The notes under the pieces were generated by a model. The model was not told where the DNA came from. It saw nothing but the letters and a program-made list of their open reading frames with translations, and searched no databases. A stretch of 64,000 nucleotides of DNA from Planctomycetota bacterium (GTDB lineage: Bacteria; Planctomycetota; Planctomycetia; Pirellulales; Pirellulaceae): contig JAQBZB010000009.1 of NCBI GenBank assembly GCA_027622275.1, positions 1-64,000 on the forward strand. Reading direction: 5' to 3'. A program made the position numbers and the translations under genes. Shown here piece after piece: positions 9,074-19,200 of this stretch. Each line of letters begins with the position of its first letter. Position 1 is the first letter of the stretch.

Positions 9074-9412
9074 GTCGACGACTCCTTTGGCAAAGGACCG
9101 AACCGTGAATCACTTCCGGTCAAACCAACGCTCCACTGTCTACGTAAATAGAGCAGCCGTCACGGCAATAGCAAGATGCACCAACAAATATGAACGGTTT
9201 GAATCTCGCACCAATTGTCAGAAACCGTTGACTGCACGATGATGCTGCGTTGGCAACACGATTGCCGCTCTTGGAATTGCACGTGCAGTAATGGGGTTTA
9301 TGGAAGACGCCGAAGTACCACGAACTGACGAAGGCAGTGAAGCCGTCCCCAGCGCCATCGTCGGCATGGAGGCTCATTTTGTGATCGGAGGTAGCGGTTA
9401 GCGAGTGTTCTA
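9074..9412. other. 339 bp gap between the LamG-like gene and the DUF3147-like gene
   Basis: It holds the probable promoter and ribosome-binding region of the gene ending at 9073 and the tail region behind the membrane-protein gene. A minus-strand ORF (9120-9665) runs through it but overlaps the membrane protein in another frame and has no family resemblance, so it is not called. No tRNA or strong hairpin was seen. Confidence 0.5.
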
Positions 9413-9802
9413 TCAGCGAGACGAATCTTCCCTTTCGGTCTGCGCGGGACGACTCGGCGATGCTGGCGGACTCGGTCCGAACCGGAACCAGAGCCCAATC
9501 GTGATCGAAGCCAACAGCACGCCGATGGCGAAAGTCGGCCAGAAAGATAACCCGGTACGGTTGGCTAACGCGAATGGGATGAAGAACGGCAGCCCTAGTG
9601 GGACGAGCACGAGCGTTTCTCGCGCGAGTTGCGCGATCGTCGTCATCTCGCCTTCCTTGGTCCACGTCATGATGAACGCCAAGATGCTGACGATCGGCAG
9701 CGTTAACAAGAGCGCTCCGAGCCGAGGTATTCGCCCCGACACCTCAGCGACGGCCACAATGACCGCCGCTGAGATGATGGCTTTGACAAGGGTCCAAATC
9801 AT
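9413..9802 (-). CDS. Small integral membrane protein, DUF3147-like
   Basis: 129 residues with four predicted membrane segments: MIWTLVKAIISAAVIVAVAEV, LGALLLTLPIVSILAFIMTW, TLVLVPLGLPFFIPFALA and FWPTFAIGVLLASITIGLWF. The arrangement and the RIPRLGALLLTLPI segment match DUF3147 membrane proteins, whose function is unknown. It starts 12 bp after the His-rich lipoprotein gene and is probably the end of the adaptor 2 - pump 2 - lipoprotein unit. A role in metal resistance is suggested only by position. Confidence 0.78.
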   Translation of the reverse strand: MIWTLVKAIISAAVIVAVAEVSGRIPRLGALLLTLPIVSILAFIMTWTKEGEMTTIAQLARETLVLVPLGLPFFIPFALANRTGLSFWPTFAIGVLLASITIGLWFRFGPSPPASPSRPAQTEREDSSR

Positions 9803-9814
9803 AGGTCGTAACTC

Positions 9815-10333
9815 TTAGTGAGCGTGAGTCCCGTGCGGTTCTTCTTTGAAATCGCCGGAGTAAGGCGTGTCGTCGATCAGGCCGGTGATGGTTCCGGCAT
9901 ACTCTTGGACCACGCCCAGACTTTCGTGATTGCCGACGAAGCGTGAGGCGGAACCTTCCGGATCGCCTTCCTGAGGCGCGGCCTTCAGTGCGACTTGCAT
10001 CGGTGGGTCTTTGATAATGAGTTGAATCTCGGCGGACGTAATGGGCGAGGCCGTTTTCTCGTCGTCGCCGAGAATGTAGACCGTGCCTTCCTGCTTGTCG
10101 TGATCGACCGTGAATTCCACGTGGTACTTGCCGCCGCCCCAGTCGGCCAGAGTTCCATCGTGCGGCCCGGCACCGTGACCGGAATGCGCATGGTCGTCAG
10201 CATGGGCGGCCGGTTGCGATGGTGCCGCTGGCGTTGTCGGTGTCGCGGGCGGCTTCGATCCGCCGCAACCAACAACAAAGGTGAGCGTGCCGATCGCGGC
10301 CAGTGAGGTCAGTGTTCGTACAGTTTTCTTCAT
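9815..10333 (-). CDS. His-rich lipoprotein downstream of pump 2
   Basis: 172 residues. A lipoprotein signal ends at TFVVGCGGSKPP. A low-complexity linker of Ala, Pro and Thr leads to the His-rich stretch HADDHAHSGHGAGPHDG, followed by a folded region that includes YHVEFTVDHDKQEGTVYILGDD and ends in EEPHGTHAH. The His clusters suggest binding of Cu, Ni or Zn. It occupies the same place relative to pump 2 as the Cys/His lipoprotein does relative to pump 1, suggesting a recurring periplasmic metal-buffer component. Confidence 0.82.
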   Translation of the reverse strand: MKKTVRTLTSLAAIGTLTFVVGCGGSKPPATPTTPAAPSQPAAHADDHAHSGHGAGPHDGTLADWGGGKYHVEFTVDHDKQEGTVYILGDDEKTASPITSAEIQLIIKDPPMQVALKAAPQEGDPEGSASRFVGNHESLGVVQEYAGTITGLIDDTPYSGDFKEEPHGTHAH

Positions 10334-10408
10334 GGGTTCAAACTCCGTTCATCGAGAGATGCCAGTGCACGCCACGTGGCATGAGTTGATGGCTGGCAAG
10401 GATCAGGT

Positions 10409-13400
10409 TCAGGTCAGTAGGTTTTCCGAGTTACCTTCCAGTTCATGCGATCGCGCAACCGCCGCCGCGTCTTTGCCGCTGAACTTCAAAAACAGTCCGG
10501 GGTGAATTAAAAACTCGCAAAATGTCGAAGTAACGAGGCCGCCGAGGATCACGGTGGCGACGGGGTACAGGATCTCGCGACCCGGTTCTTGGCCGCCGAG
10601 GACTAGCGGCACGAGTCCAATACCGGCGGTCAACGCCGTCATCAGTACAGGTGCGAGTCGCTCCAGACTGCCGCGCATGATCATCTCCGGCGTGAACTCC
10701 TCGCCCTCTTCCTTCATCAAGTGGATGTAGTGGGTGACGAGCAGAATGCCGTTGCGGACGGCGATACCGCCGAGCGAGATGAAACCGACGAGGCTGGCCA
10801 CCGTCAAGTCTTGTTGCGTGATCACGAGCGCTGCGACGCCGCCAATGAACGCCGTCGGCAGCGCGTTGAGGATTTGCAGCACGATCCGCACCGAAGGAAA
10901 CAGAATCATCAGCACGACGAACATGCCGATGACGGACACTCCGGCGAGGATCACGATGAGTCTCGTCGCACGCTGCTGGCTTTCGAATTGGCCGCCGTAT
11001 TCAACAAAGTAACCTGCGGGCAGGACAACTTGGCTTTGGACTCGCTGTTCGATTTCGGCGACAGCACTCGCCAAGTCGCGGTCCTGCGTGTTGCAGCGGA
11101 TGACGATGCGCCGGCGAGCGTTCTCGCGATTCACGGCATTTGGCCCCGCGCCTTCGCCGATGTCAGCCAACTCGCGCAGTTCGATCTGCCCCCGGTTGTC
11201 CGGAAGGTCGATGCGTAGCCGTCCGAGGTTGGCGTAATCCGTGCGGTACGTGTCTTCCAACCGAATCAACAGGTCGAATCGGCGTTGACCTTCCAGCACC
11301 TGCGATACGACTTCGCCTTGTAAGGCCGTTTGCAGGATCTGTCCGACGTAGGCGCGAGTCACGCCATGAAAGGCCAGATCATCGGATCGGAGTCGAATGT
11401 GAAGTTCTTCCGTCTGTTTAATCGGTTCAACCACCGGCGGCGTGAGGCCCGGAATCGTTTGGATCGTGGCCCTCACACGCTCCGCCAGCTGCTGCAAGGT
11501 GTCAAGGTCATCGCCGTGGATCTTGATCGCGATCTGAGCGTAGACACCGGAGACCATGTGACTGATCAGATGCGCCAGTGGTTGCTCGACCTCGATATCG
11601 ACGCCCGGCACTTCCTCGCGCAACTCGCTGAGCAACTCCGAGATCGTTTCTTCGCGATGCCGACCCGATTCGGGATTCATGCTCAGAATATATTCACCGG
11701 CATTCACGGGAGCCGCGTGCTCGTCCATCTCGGCCCGACCGGTGCGGCGAACGAAGTGCAGGATCTCGCCGTCGGGATTCTGGTCGGTCTTTTGCATCGT
11801 GCGAAACTTGGCATCGATGATCCCGGATGTCGCATTGGACGCTTCGAGCGACGAGCCGGGTGGCAGCGTGACGTTGACCAAGACACTGCCTTCGTCGAAC
11901 TGCGGCAGGAAGTTGCGTCCCAGTTGTGCGAATTGCCAGGCGGCGATGCCGACTCCGATCCAAGTCGCCACCAGCAGCACGACCGGCCACGCCATGCTGA
12001 TCCGAATTAGATAAGTGGCCATCCACTTCATGCCTCGCAGCAGCGGGCCATCGTGCTCCTGATGCGTCGCTTTGGATTGCGGCAGCAAGTAGTACGAAAG
12101 CACGGGAGTGACCGTGAGCGACACCAGCAGCGAGGCGAGAATGGACACGATGTACGCAACACCAAGCGGTGCAAACAAGCGGCCTTCCACGCCGGAAAGT
12201 GCAAACAGCGGCAGGAAGACCAGGATCACAACGGCCGTACCGAAGACGATGGCACTGCGAATCTCCATGCTGGCCTCGTAAACGACTTGGATTGCCGATT
12301 TTTGATTTTTGATTTGCGATTGTTCCGAGGCATCGTCGCCATGCAATCGGCAATCATCGATCGCCAATCGCCAATTCCTTAGTCGCCGAAAGATGTTTTC
12401 CACATCGACAATGGCGTCATCGACGAGTTCGCCCATCGCGACCGCCACGCCGCCCAGCGTCATGACGTTGATCGACAACTCGCTTCCAGTCAGATAACCG
12501 ATCAAGCGAAAGACCAATGTCGTGATCACAAGCGACAACGGGATGGCTGTTAGCGTGATGAACGTGGTGCGAAAGTTGAGCAGAAACAAAAAGAGAATGA
12601 TCAGGACGAGAAAGGCACCGATGACCAACGCTTCGCCGACGTTGAAGATGCCGCGATCGATGAAGTTCTTTAGTTGAAAGAGTTCCGTGTTGACGACGAT
12701 GTCGGCTGGCAGCGACGCTTCCGCTTCTTCAAATGCCGCTGTGATCGAATCTGTCAACGCGCGAGTGTCGACATGGGGTTGCTTGACGATGGTGAAGACG
12801 ACGCCGGGACGGCCGTTCACACTGCCGTCACCTCGCTTAAACTGCGGCCCTTCGACAACGCGTGCGACTTGTCCCAACAGAATCGTTCGCTTTTCATGGA
12901 CCTTCACGGGAACTTTTCGCAGATCTTCGAGGACCACTCGTGAATCGGGACCCAATCGGCCTAAGATGCGGATGGGACGTTCGGTTTCTCCGGTGATCGC
13001 GAACCCGCCGCTCGTGTTGATGTTGCTCTCCTGAAGTGCGTGTTCGACATCTTGTAGGGAGACGCCATATTCGAGCAACGCTGTCGGATCAACCAGAATC
13101 TGGTACTGCTTACGATCGGCTCCCATCTGGAAGACTTCGGCCACGCCGGTAACCTTGAGAACCCTGGGCCGGATCACCCAGTCCGACACTGTTCGCAAGG
13201 CCATGAGGCGTTGTTGCTCCGCCAGGAACTCAACCTCGAACTCGGTGCCGTCGATTCTCAGCGTCGCCCGATGTCCACCATTTTCCGCTGAATCGAGCCA
13301 ACGAAGATCCGTGTACCGCACTTCTTTCCACGTTTCATAATGACGACGATCGCCGGCCCGCCAGACGTGCATTTTCGATTCTAGATTGTTGATTTGCGAT

Positions 13401-13948
13401 TGCCGGAGTTCGTCGTCTTCAATCGGCAATCGAACATCGTCAATCGACAATTCCACCAGGTAGTCCGTCTTGTCGATCGCCGTCAGTTCACCGCCGTTCG
13501 GCCCCTGCTGTCGATAGATGCCCGCAATCACGATTTGCCCCATGATCGAGGACGGCGGCGTCATTTGAGGACGGATCCCTGCGGGCAGTATCCCTTCTAA
13601 CGAAGACAAGCGTTCCTGGACGGTTTGCCGGGCAGCGCGAATCTCTGTGGTCCAATCGAATTCAATGTAGATGACGTTCAGCCCAGCGGTCGTTTGACTG
13701 CGGACGTCCTTCACACCGTTGGCCCCCAGCAACGCGATCTCGATCGGCTGCGTGACGAGCGTCTCGACCTCCTCGGTGGCAAGGCCGGGGCTCTCCGTGA
13801 TGATGATCACACGCGGCCGGTCCAGGTCGGGAAACACATCGATCGGCATCGTCGTCGCCAAGTAAGATCCGTAGATCAACATCGCCAGACTGATCACGAC
13901 GACCAGCATGCGATAGCGAAGCGAGAACCGAATGATCGCGTTTAACAT
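10409..13948 (-). CDS. RND heavy-metal efflux permease (HME family), pump 2
   Basis: About 1179 residues from MLNAIIRFSLRYRMLVVVIS; the track's 60 extra N-terminal codons come from the spacer and heptamer repeat (PQSQINNRKSK). TM4 carries GGVAVAMGELVDDAIVDVEN, the same subtype as pump 3 and different from the DFG subtype of pumps 1 and 4. It is longer than usual because of two insertions. One in the first periplasmic region contains SIDDVRLPIEDDELRQSQIN; the other, in the TM4-TM5 loop, contains RLAIDDCRLHGDDASEQSQIKNQKS. Both are encoded by family B heptamer hairpins. Adaptor 2 lies just upstream and the His-rich lipoprotein downstream. The exported metal is not determined. Confidence 0.92.
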   Translation of the reverse strand: MLNAIIRFSLRYRMLVVVISLAMLIYGSYLATTMPIDVFPDLDRPRVIIITESPGLATEEVETLVTQPIEIALLGANGVKDVRSQTTAGLNVIYIEFDWTTEIRAARQTVQERLSSLEGILPAGIRPQMTPPSSIMGQIVIAGIYRQQGPNGGELTAIDKTDYLVELSIDDVRLPIEDDELRQSQINNLESKMHVWRAGDRRHYETWKEVRYTDLRWLDSAENGGHRATLRIDGTEFEVEFLAEQQRLMALRTVSDWVIRPRVLKVTGVAEVFQMGADRKQYQILVDPTALLEYGVSLQDVEHALQESNINTSGGFAITGETERPIRILGRLGPDSRVVLEDLRKVPVKVHEKRTILLGQVARVVEGPQFKRGDGSVNGRPGVVFTIVKQPHVDTRALTDSITAAFEEAEASLPADIVVNTELFQLKNFIDRGIFNVGEALVIGAFLVLIILFLFLLNFRTTFITLTAIPLSLVITTLVFRLIGYLTGSELSINVMTLGGVAVAMGELVDDAIVDVENIFRRLRNWRLAIDDCRLHGDDASEQSQIKNQKSAIQVVYEASMEIRSAIVFGTAVVILVFLPLFALSGVEGRLFAPLGVAYIVSILASLLVSLTVTPVLSYYLLPQSKATHQEHDGPLLRGMKWMATYLIRISMAWPVVLLVATWIGVGIAAWQFAQLGRNFLPQFDEGSVLVNVTLPPGSSLEASNATSGIIDAKFRTMQKTDQNPDGEILHFVRRTGRAEMDEHAAPVNAGEYILSMNPESGRHREETISELLSELREEVPGVDIEVEQPLAHLISHMVSGVYAQIAIKIHGDDLDTLQQLAERVRATIQTIPGLTPPVVEPIKQTEELHIRLRSDDLAFHGVTRAYVGQILQTALQGEVVSQVLEGQRRFDLLIRLEDTYRTDYANLGRLRIDLPDNRGQIELRELADIGEGAGPNAVNRENARRRIVIRCNTQDRDLASAVAEIEQRVQSQVVLPAGYFVEYGGQFESQQRATRLIVILAGVSVIGMFVVLMILFPSVRIVLQILNALPTAFIGGVAALVITQQDLTVASLVGFISLGGIAVRNGILLVTHYIHLMKEEGEEFTPEMIMRGSLERLAPVLMTALTAGIGLVPLVLGGQEPGREILYPVATVILGGLVTSTFCEFLIHPGLFLKFSGKDAAAVARSHELEGNSENLLT
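12289..12377. repeat. Heptamer hairpin element, family B, TM4-TM5 loop of pump 2
   Basis: The left arm reads GATTGCCGATTTTTGATTTT and GATTTGCGATTG; after a spacer the right arm reads CAATCGGCAATCATCGATCG then CCAATCGCCAATTCC. Both arms break naturally into 7-bp units (CAATCGG, CAATCAT, CGATCGC, CAATCGC). The element is in frame. Confidence 0.85.
13374..13454. repeat. Heptamer hairpin element, family B, periplasmic region of pump 2
   Basis: The left arm contains GATTGTTGATTTGCGATTG and the right arm CAATCGGCAATCGAACATCG followed by TCAATCGACAATTCC, a second in-frame insertion of the same family within one gene. Confidence 0.85.
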
Positions 13949-13986
13949 TTTTGATTTACGATTGTTGATTTGTGATTGAGGATTGG
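13948..13986. repeat. Family B heptamer arm between adaptor 2 and pump 2
   Basis: TTTTTGATTTACGATTGTTG followed by ATTTGTGATTGAGGATTGG lies directly upstream of the pump 2 ATG. It is a single orientation with no partner arm recognised. The S23 genes occupy the equivalent junction in the other two operons. Confidence 0.8.
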
Positions 13987-13997
13987 GCGGACTTGAA

Positions 13998-15413
13998 TCA
14001 ATGCGGAGCATGCGTGGTGCCGTCGGCATGCACATGGACATCCGCACGCATGCCGCTGGCGGCCTGTGCTTTGAGCACGCGGTTGAGCGACGCGCCGGAG
14101 CCTTGTGCAAGATAGCTCCCTGGACCAACGCTTCCGTCGTTGGCCAGCACGACGTTCAATCGATCCTCATGCAGTACGTGAACCGGCAAGCGATTGAAGA
14201 GATCGCCGTTCTGGCTGAAGACATAGGCTTCCGGACCTTCGCGAACGAGCGCGGCCGTCGGCAATACGATCACGTTCTCGAATTGCTCAACCGGAATATG
14301 CAAGCGCACTCGCTGTCCCGGCCTCAGACGCCAGACGATAAATGTTTGCCCGTCTTTCTCGTAAGCGCGCGATTGATTGGTTAGCGAAATGAAGAAATCG
14401 AAGGTACGGCTGGCCGAATCGATCGTGTTGGCGAGGTGCCGGATCTGAAATGTTTGCTCCAGCGGTGGCCAATGCCGGCTGTCATCTTCGGCGAACTCGA
14501 CATCGATCGGCCAGCCGTTTTGCGCTGCCTGTTCGAGCATCGGGGCTTCCTGCTTGAAAGCATGACCTTCGATGTAGAGCAACCGATGATTCGACAACAC
14601 CGAGAGTAACTGTCCGGCTTGCACCTGCTGGCCGAGTTCGGCCTTCAGTTCCTGAACTTCATAGACAAGCCCTTCGCCGCTCGGATCGTCCGCGTTCGCG
14701 ACCAGTTTGGATTCGCCTTCCGCGCGGAGACCGCCGACCGGCGGCGGGGCGACCACGTCGATCGTCGAGACAAACTTTCCCTCCGTGATCTGCTCGATCT
14801 GGGTTGGAGCAAGTCCGCGAGTTAATAGATCCTGCCGGTACGCTTGAATGAGCCCGTCCTGCCGAAGAATCCGCTGGTCGAGTTCAATGATGCGGCTGCC
14901 GGCGATGGTCCCGCTGCTGGCAAGCTTCTCGAGCCGTGCGCGTTCTTCCTTGATCAGTTGCGTCTCGCGAGTGGCCTTGAACAACTCGGACTGCGTGTTC
15001 TGCAAGTATTCACTGAACAGCCGCAGCGTGAACAGGATCTCGCCGGGCCGGACGGTGTCGCCCGCAAACGCATGCACCTGCGTCACGACGCCAACCGCCG
15101 GCGAGGTGACGCCGCGATCGGACAGGCCCGGCCGGTCGACGACCACGCCCGGCACTTGCACGGTTCGCCAGTAACTTTGAATCGCCACGGGCTGCGAGAC
15201 CAACTCCAGGTTCTTGCGGGCCTGGGGGCTGAGTTTAAGCACCTTGGCGTCCTCGATGGCCGCTTGATGCTCGGCGGACTTGGCAGTCGCGTCCTTCGAA
15301 CTTAGCCAGGGCCACCAACGATCGCGTGTCACCAGCGCGGCAATACTTATTCCAACGAAGGCAACGACAATCGCAACGCCACCGGATAATCGGAGTGTTC
15401 GCTTACGATCCAT
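13998..15413 (-). CDS. RND periplasmic adaptor (HlyD/CusB-like), adaptor 2, His-tailed
   Basis: About 471 residues from MDRKRTLRLSGG; the track's longer start has no signal features. The N-terminal anchor VAIVVAFVGISIAALV is followed by the barrel/lipoyl region (VVTQVHAFAGDTVRPGEILFTL), a coiled-coil hairpin (about 130-200) and the second lipoyl half (ELKAELGQQVQAGQLLSVLSN). The C-terminus ends in GMRADVHVHADGTTHAPH, a His-rich tail that may bind the exported metal before transfer to pump 2. The gene lies 50 bp upstream of pump 2 with a family B repeat arm in between. Confidence 0.9.
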   Translation of the reverse strand: MDRKRTLRLSGGVAIVVAFVGISIAALVTRDRWWPWLSSKDATAKSAEHQAAIEDAKVLKLSPQARKNLELVSQPVAIQSYWRTVQVPGVVVDRPGLSDRGVTSPAVGVVTQVHAFAGDTVRPGEILFTLRLFSEYLQNTQSELFKATRETQLIKEERARLEKLASSGTIAGSRIIELDQRILRQDGLIQAYRQDLLTRGLAPTQIEQITEGKFVSTIDVVAPPPVGGLRAEGESKLVANADDPSGEGLVYEVQELKAELGQQVQAGQLLSVLSNHRLLYIEGHAFKQEAPMLEQAAQNGWPIDVEFAEDDSRHWPPLEQTFQIRHLANTIDSASRTFDFFISLTNQSRAYEKDGQTFIVWRLRPGQRVRLHIPVEQFENVIVLPTAALVREGPEAYVFSQNGDLFNRLPVHVLHEDRLNVVLANDGSVGPGSYLAQGSGASLNRVLKAQAASGMRADVHVHADGTTHAPH

Positions 15414-15550
15414 AATTCGACCTCGGCAATTGGCACGGATCAGAGGTAATGCGACGCAGCAGTTCAGCCGCAAGCACATCGGAAGGCAATCGCGGCAGAT
15501 GCAGCGCGAAAGATCATCGACCCCAGACACGGTCGATGGCGGCAACGCGA

Positions 15551-16042
15551 TTAAATGCGCAGAGAGAGCGTGCGCAGATAGATAGGACATGCCCCGTCAA
15601 AGATCGACGCTGGCGGACCGCGGAGCGGTCCCAAACGCAACAACCCGTCGCTCCGATTCGCGACGCGAAGAATGGCCGACGGGGCGACGTTCTCTGCCAA
15701 GACCCTTACTGAGTTTCCATCGCGAGCGAAGGTCTCGGTTTCCGCGCGGTACACCGCGCTGGCGTCATGGTCGCCGGCCGGCAAAAGAGATCGCACGAGC
15801 GTAGCATCGTGCGCGTCGAAGGGCGGAACACGAGGGGCGTGATCACCTTGTGAATGATCCGAGCCCTGAGCCGAATGATGCTGCGAGTGGTGGTGAGTAT
15901 GACCGCCCACGTGAAAATGAGATCGTGAGTCGTGACCTTCCGGCTCGGCAAAGTCGGCTCCGCGATGCGAGTGCGCAGGGCGCAGGCCCTGGCTGGCGAG
16001 CATCAAAGCGACGAGCAGAAGGCAGAGGAGTCGGCGGAACAT
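15551..16042 (-). CDS. His-rich small exported protein
   Basis: 163 residues from MFRRLLCLLLVALMLASQGL, a clear signal peptide. The mature start is very His-rich (HSHRGADFAEPEGHDSRSH, then HVGGHTHHHSQHHSAQ), which implies divalent-metal binding. The remainder resembles no family I know. It sits between pump 3 and adaptor 2 on the same strand, and its expression is probably tied to the metal cluster. The track start 21 codons further upstream is not preferred because the signal peptide begins at 16042. Confidence 0.72.
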   Translation of the reverse strand: MFRRLLCLLLVALMLASQGLRPAHSHRGADFAEPEGHDSRSHFHVGGHTHHHSQHHSAQGSDHSQGDHAPRVPPFDAHDATLVRSLLPAGDHDASAVYRAETETFARDGNSVRVLAENVAPSAILRVANRSDGLLRLGPLRGPPASIFDGACPIYLRTLSLRI

Positions 16043-16161
16043 TGTGTAAGTCTTGTGGCACCCTGGGTGAATCGAATCGAACCCGCCGTCTGAACAGGCA
16101 ATCATAGCCGCAGTCTTGGCTTAAGCAAGACAGAGACTTCTCCGTACGGGGCGTTTTACCC

Positions 16162-16175
16162 CCGGACGCGTCCGG
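16162..16175. promoter_or_regulatory. Perfect 14-bp palindrome upstream of the His-rich gene
   Basis: CCGGACGCGTCCGG lies about 120 bp before the start of the His-rich gene and after the pump 3 stop. It could be an operator or part of a terminator; on the plus strand it is followed by AAAAAA. There is no direct evidence for either. Confidence 0.35.
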
Positions 16176-16272
16176 AAAAAACATTTCGCAAGGCAATTAC
16201 GTTGACTTTGGAAGTTGCGAGGAAGCTTGCTGAGGCACTGCGCCGCGATGTGCGTCAGATCGCTCACGGGTC

Positions 16273-19200
16273 TCATGGGTTTGACGCATGGGTTTCTCCG
16301 GAGTATTCCACCAATTTGATTTCGGCCTGTGAGTTCTCCGTTACTCGCCGCGCCGAAGTCATTCCAAATTTCCAAAACAACGCAGGACGCACCAAGAATT
16401 CCAGCAGCGTGCTGCTGAGCAAGCCGCCAATAATGACCGTGGCGACTGGGTACAAGATTTCCTTGCCGGGCTCGCCCGAAGCAAGTGCCAGCGGCACTAA
16501 TCCGATACCTGAGGTGAGCGCAGTCATCAACACTGGTGCGAGCCGATCCTTACCAGCGCGAACGATCATCTCGCGCGACCACGTTTCGCCTTCGTGCTGG
16601 ACCAAGTGCAAGTAGTGATTGATCAACAAGATCCCATTGCGCGAGGCAATGCCGCAGAGCGAAATGAAACCAACCATGCTGGCGATCGTCAGAGTCTGTT
16701 GCGTCAGATACAGTGCCGCGACCGAACCGATGAATGCCATCGGTAGGGCAATCATGACCTGTAGTGACAAGTTGGCCGAGCCAAACATCTTGAACAGCAC
16801 CAGGAACATCCCGATAAGCGAAACAACGAACAAGATGCCGATCATTCGCGACGCCGACTGCTGACTCTCGAACTGACCGCTGTACTCCAGGAAGTAGCCC
16901 CTCGGCAACGCGGCCTCGATCGGAGCAATGCGACGCTTGATGTCTTCCACGACGTCGACCAAGCCGCGATCTCGGACGTTGCACTGGATGATGATTCGCC
17001 GCCGCACCTGTTCGCGATTGATCGTATTTGGCCCGCTGGACGGGTAGATGTTTGCCACATCTTCCAGCTTCACAGAACCGCCTTCGGGCAAGTCGATCAC
17101 CAGTCGCCGCAGCGCCTCGATATCTTCCCGATACGACTCGTCCATCTTGACCAGCAGATCAAATGTCCGCTGACCGTCGAGTACTTCGGAGACGACTTCG
17201 CCTTGCATGGCAGTCTCGACGAACTCGTTGACATCCAGCCGTCGCAGTCCGAACGTCTCCAAGCGGCTACCATCTACTTCGATGCGCAGTTGCGGAATAT
17301 TGACTTGTTGCTCGACTTGCAAGTCACGCACGCCTTCGACGCCAGCAATCGCAGCCTTCATCTTCTCAGCTTGCCGCCGCAGCACGTCCAGGTCGTCACC
17401 ATACAGCTTGACCGCGACTTGAGCCTTCACACCGGAGAGCATGTGCGAAATGAGATGCGCGAGTGGTTGTTCAACGGCCGTTACGATGCCTGGGATGTCG
17501 GCCAAAGCTTCACTGATTTCCTCGATGACTTCCTCGCGCGATCGCGGCGTGTCCGGGTCGATCGTGGCGATCATCTCGGTGACGTTGACTCCTTCGGCGT
17601 GTTCGTCGAGTTCCGCCCGGCCAGTCTTGCGGACGAATGCGACAATGTCGTCAATTTGTTGAAGTCGCTGCTCGACCTTCGCGGAGACCTCATTTGATTT
17701 CGCCAAGGAAGTGCCGGGTGGCAACAGCACATTGATCTGCACGGCTCCTTCGTTGAACGGCGGCAAAAAGTCCTTCTCCAGCCGTAACATCCCCCAGGCC
17801 GCGACGGCCACCGCGATCGACGCGATAAGTAGTATTGGCCACGCCAGGCGCAGGCTCAGTCGCATCACGCGATCCGCCAATGCCTTCAACCAACGGAGCA
17901 GAAAGCCGTCGGAGTGTCCAGAGTTGAGGGTCGAGAGTCCAGAGCCAGAAGAATCAAAAGCAGACTTTCCTTCTGGCTCTCGACTCTCGACGCTCGACTC
18001 TCGACTCAGCAGCCAGTAGCTCAGCACGGGCGTGATAGTTAGTGACACGAGCAGCGAAGACACAATGGAGACGATGTACGCGATGCCCAGCGGCGCGAAC
18101 AGTCGGCCTTCCATGCCGCTCAGTGCAAACAGCGGGATGAAGACCAGCACAACAATCATCGTGCCATAGACGATCGAGTTGCGGATCTCGCAGCTCGCTT
18201 GAAAGACGACGAGCAGCGAGTGCTTTGGTTGTGGACTGTGCCGATTCTCGCGGAGCCGACGGAAAATGTTTTCCACATCGACGATTGCATCGTCAACCAA
18301 TTCGCCAATCGCGACGGCCAGCCCGCCCAGCGTCATCGTGTTGATGGACAAATCGAACGCCTTGAATACGAGCGCGGTAATGACGATCGAGAGTGGGATG
18401 GCCGTCAAGGTGATGAAGGTTGTCCGGAAGTTCATCAAAAACAGAAACAGAATGATGACCACCAGAATACTGCCGTCGCGAAGGGCTTCGATGACGTTCT
18501 TAATGGACAGGTCAATGAAGGTCTTTTGTTGGTACAACTCCGGCAGTATGTGAACATCCTTGGGGAGCGACGTTTGCAGTTCACGCAGCGCCTTCTGGAC
18601 GGCCTCGGTGACTCGCCTAGTGTCCGCGTTTGGTTGCTTGTTGATCGTCAGGACAACCGTCTGTCCACCCACCAACTCACCGGCGTCATTGCGGGTGAAA
18701 GCTGAGCTGTCGCCGCGTTTTGTCTGCGGTCCCTCGACAATGTTGGCAACCTGCGAGAGTCGCACGGACTGGCCGCCGCGGTGTTTGACTACGATGTGAC
18801 TGATCTCGTCGATAGTCTTGACTCGCCCCAGCGAGCGAACGAGCAATTCGTTCGGACCTTGTTCATCCAAATAACCACCAGCCGTATTTTGGTTGCTTTC
18901 ACGAAGCGCAGTTTTGACTTCGCTAAGCGTGACGCCATAGCGTAACATTTCGTTGGGATCGACGAGCACCTGAAATTGCTTACGCTCGCCGCCCATCGTG
19001 ACGACTTGTGACACACCCGAGATGGTTAGCAATCGTTGCCGCACGACCCAATCGGCCAACGTCCGCAGTTCCATCGCCGAAGTTGGCGAGTCGAGGGTCG
19101 AGAGTCTAGAGTCGAGAGCCAGAGAAGAATCTTGCTGGCTCTGGTCTCTCGACTCTGGACTCTCCGCTTCGACGTACATTCCCACGATCAAGATTTGCCC

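Noticed and set aside
9120-9665. 181-codon minus-strand ORF over the DUF3147-like gene
   Set aside because: It overlaps a clear membrane protein in another frame and has no family-like features.
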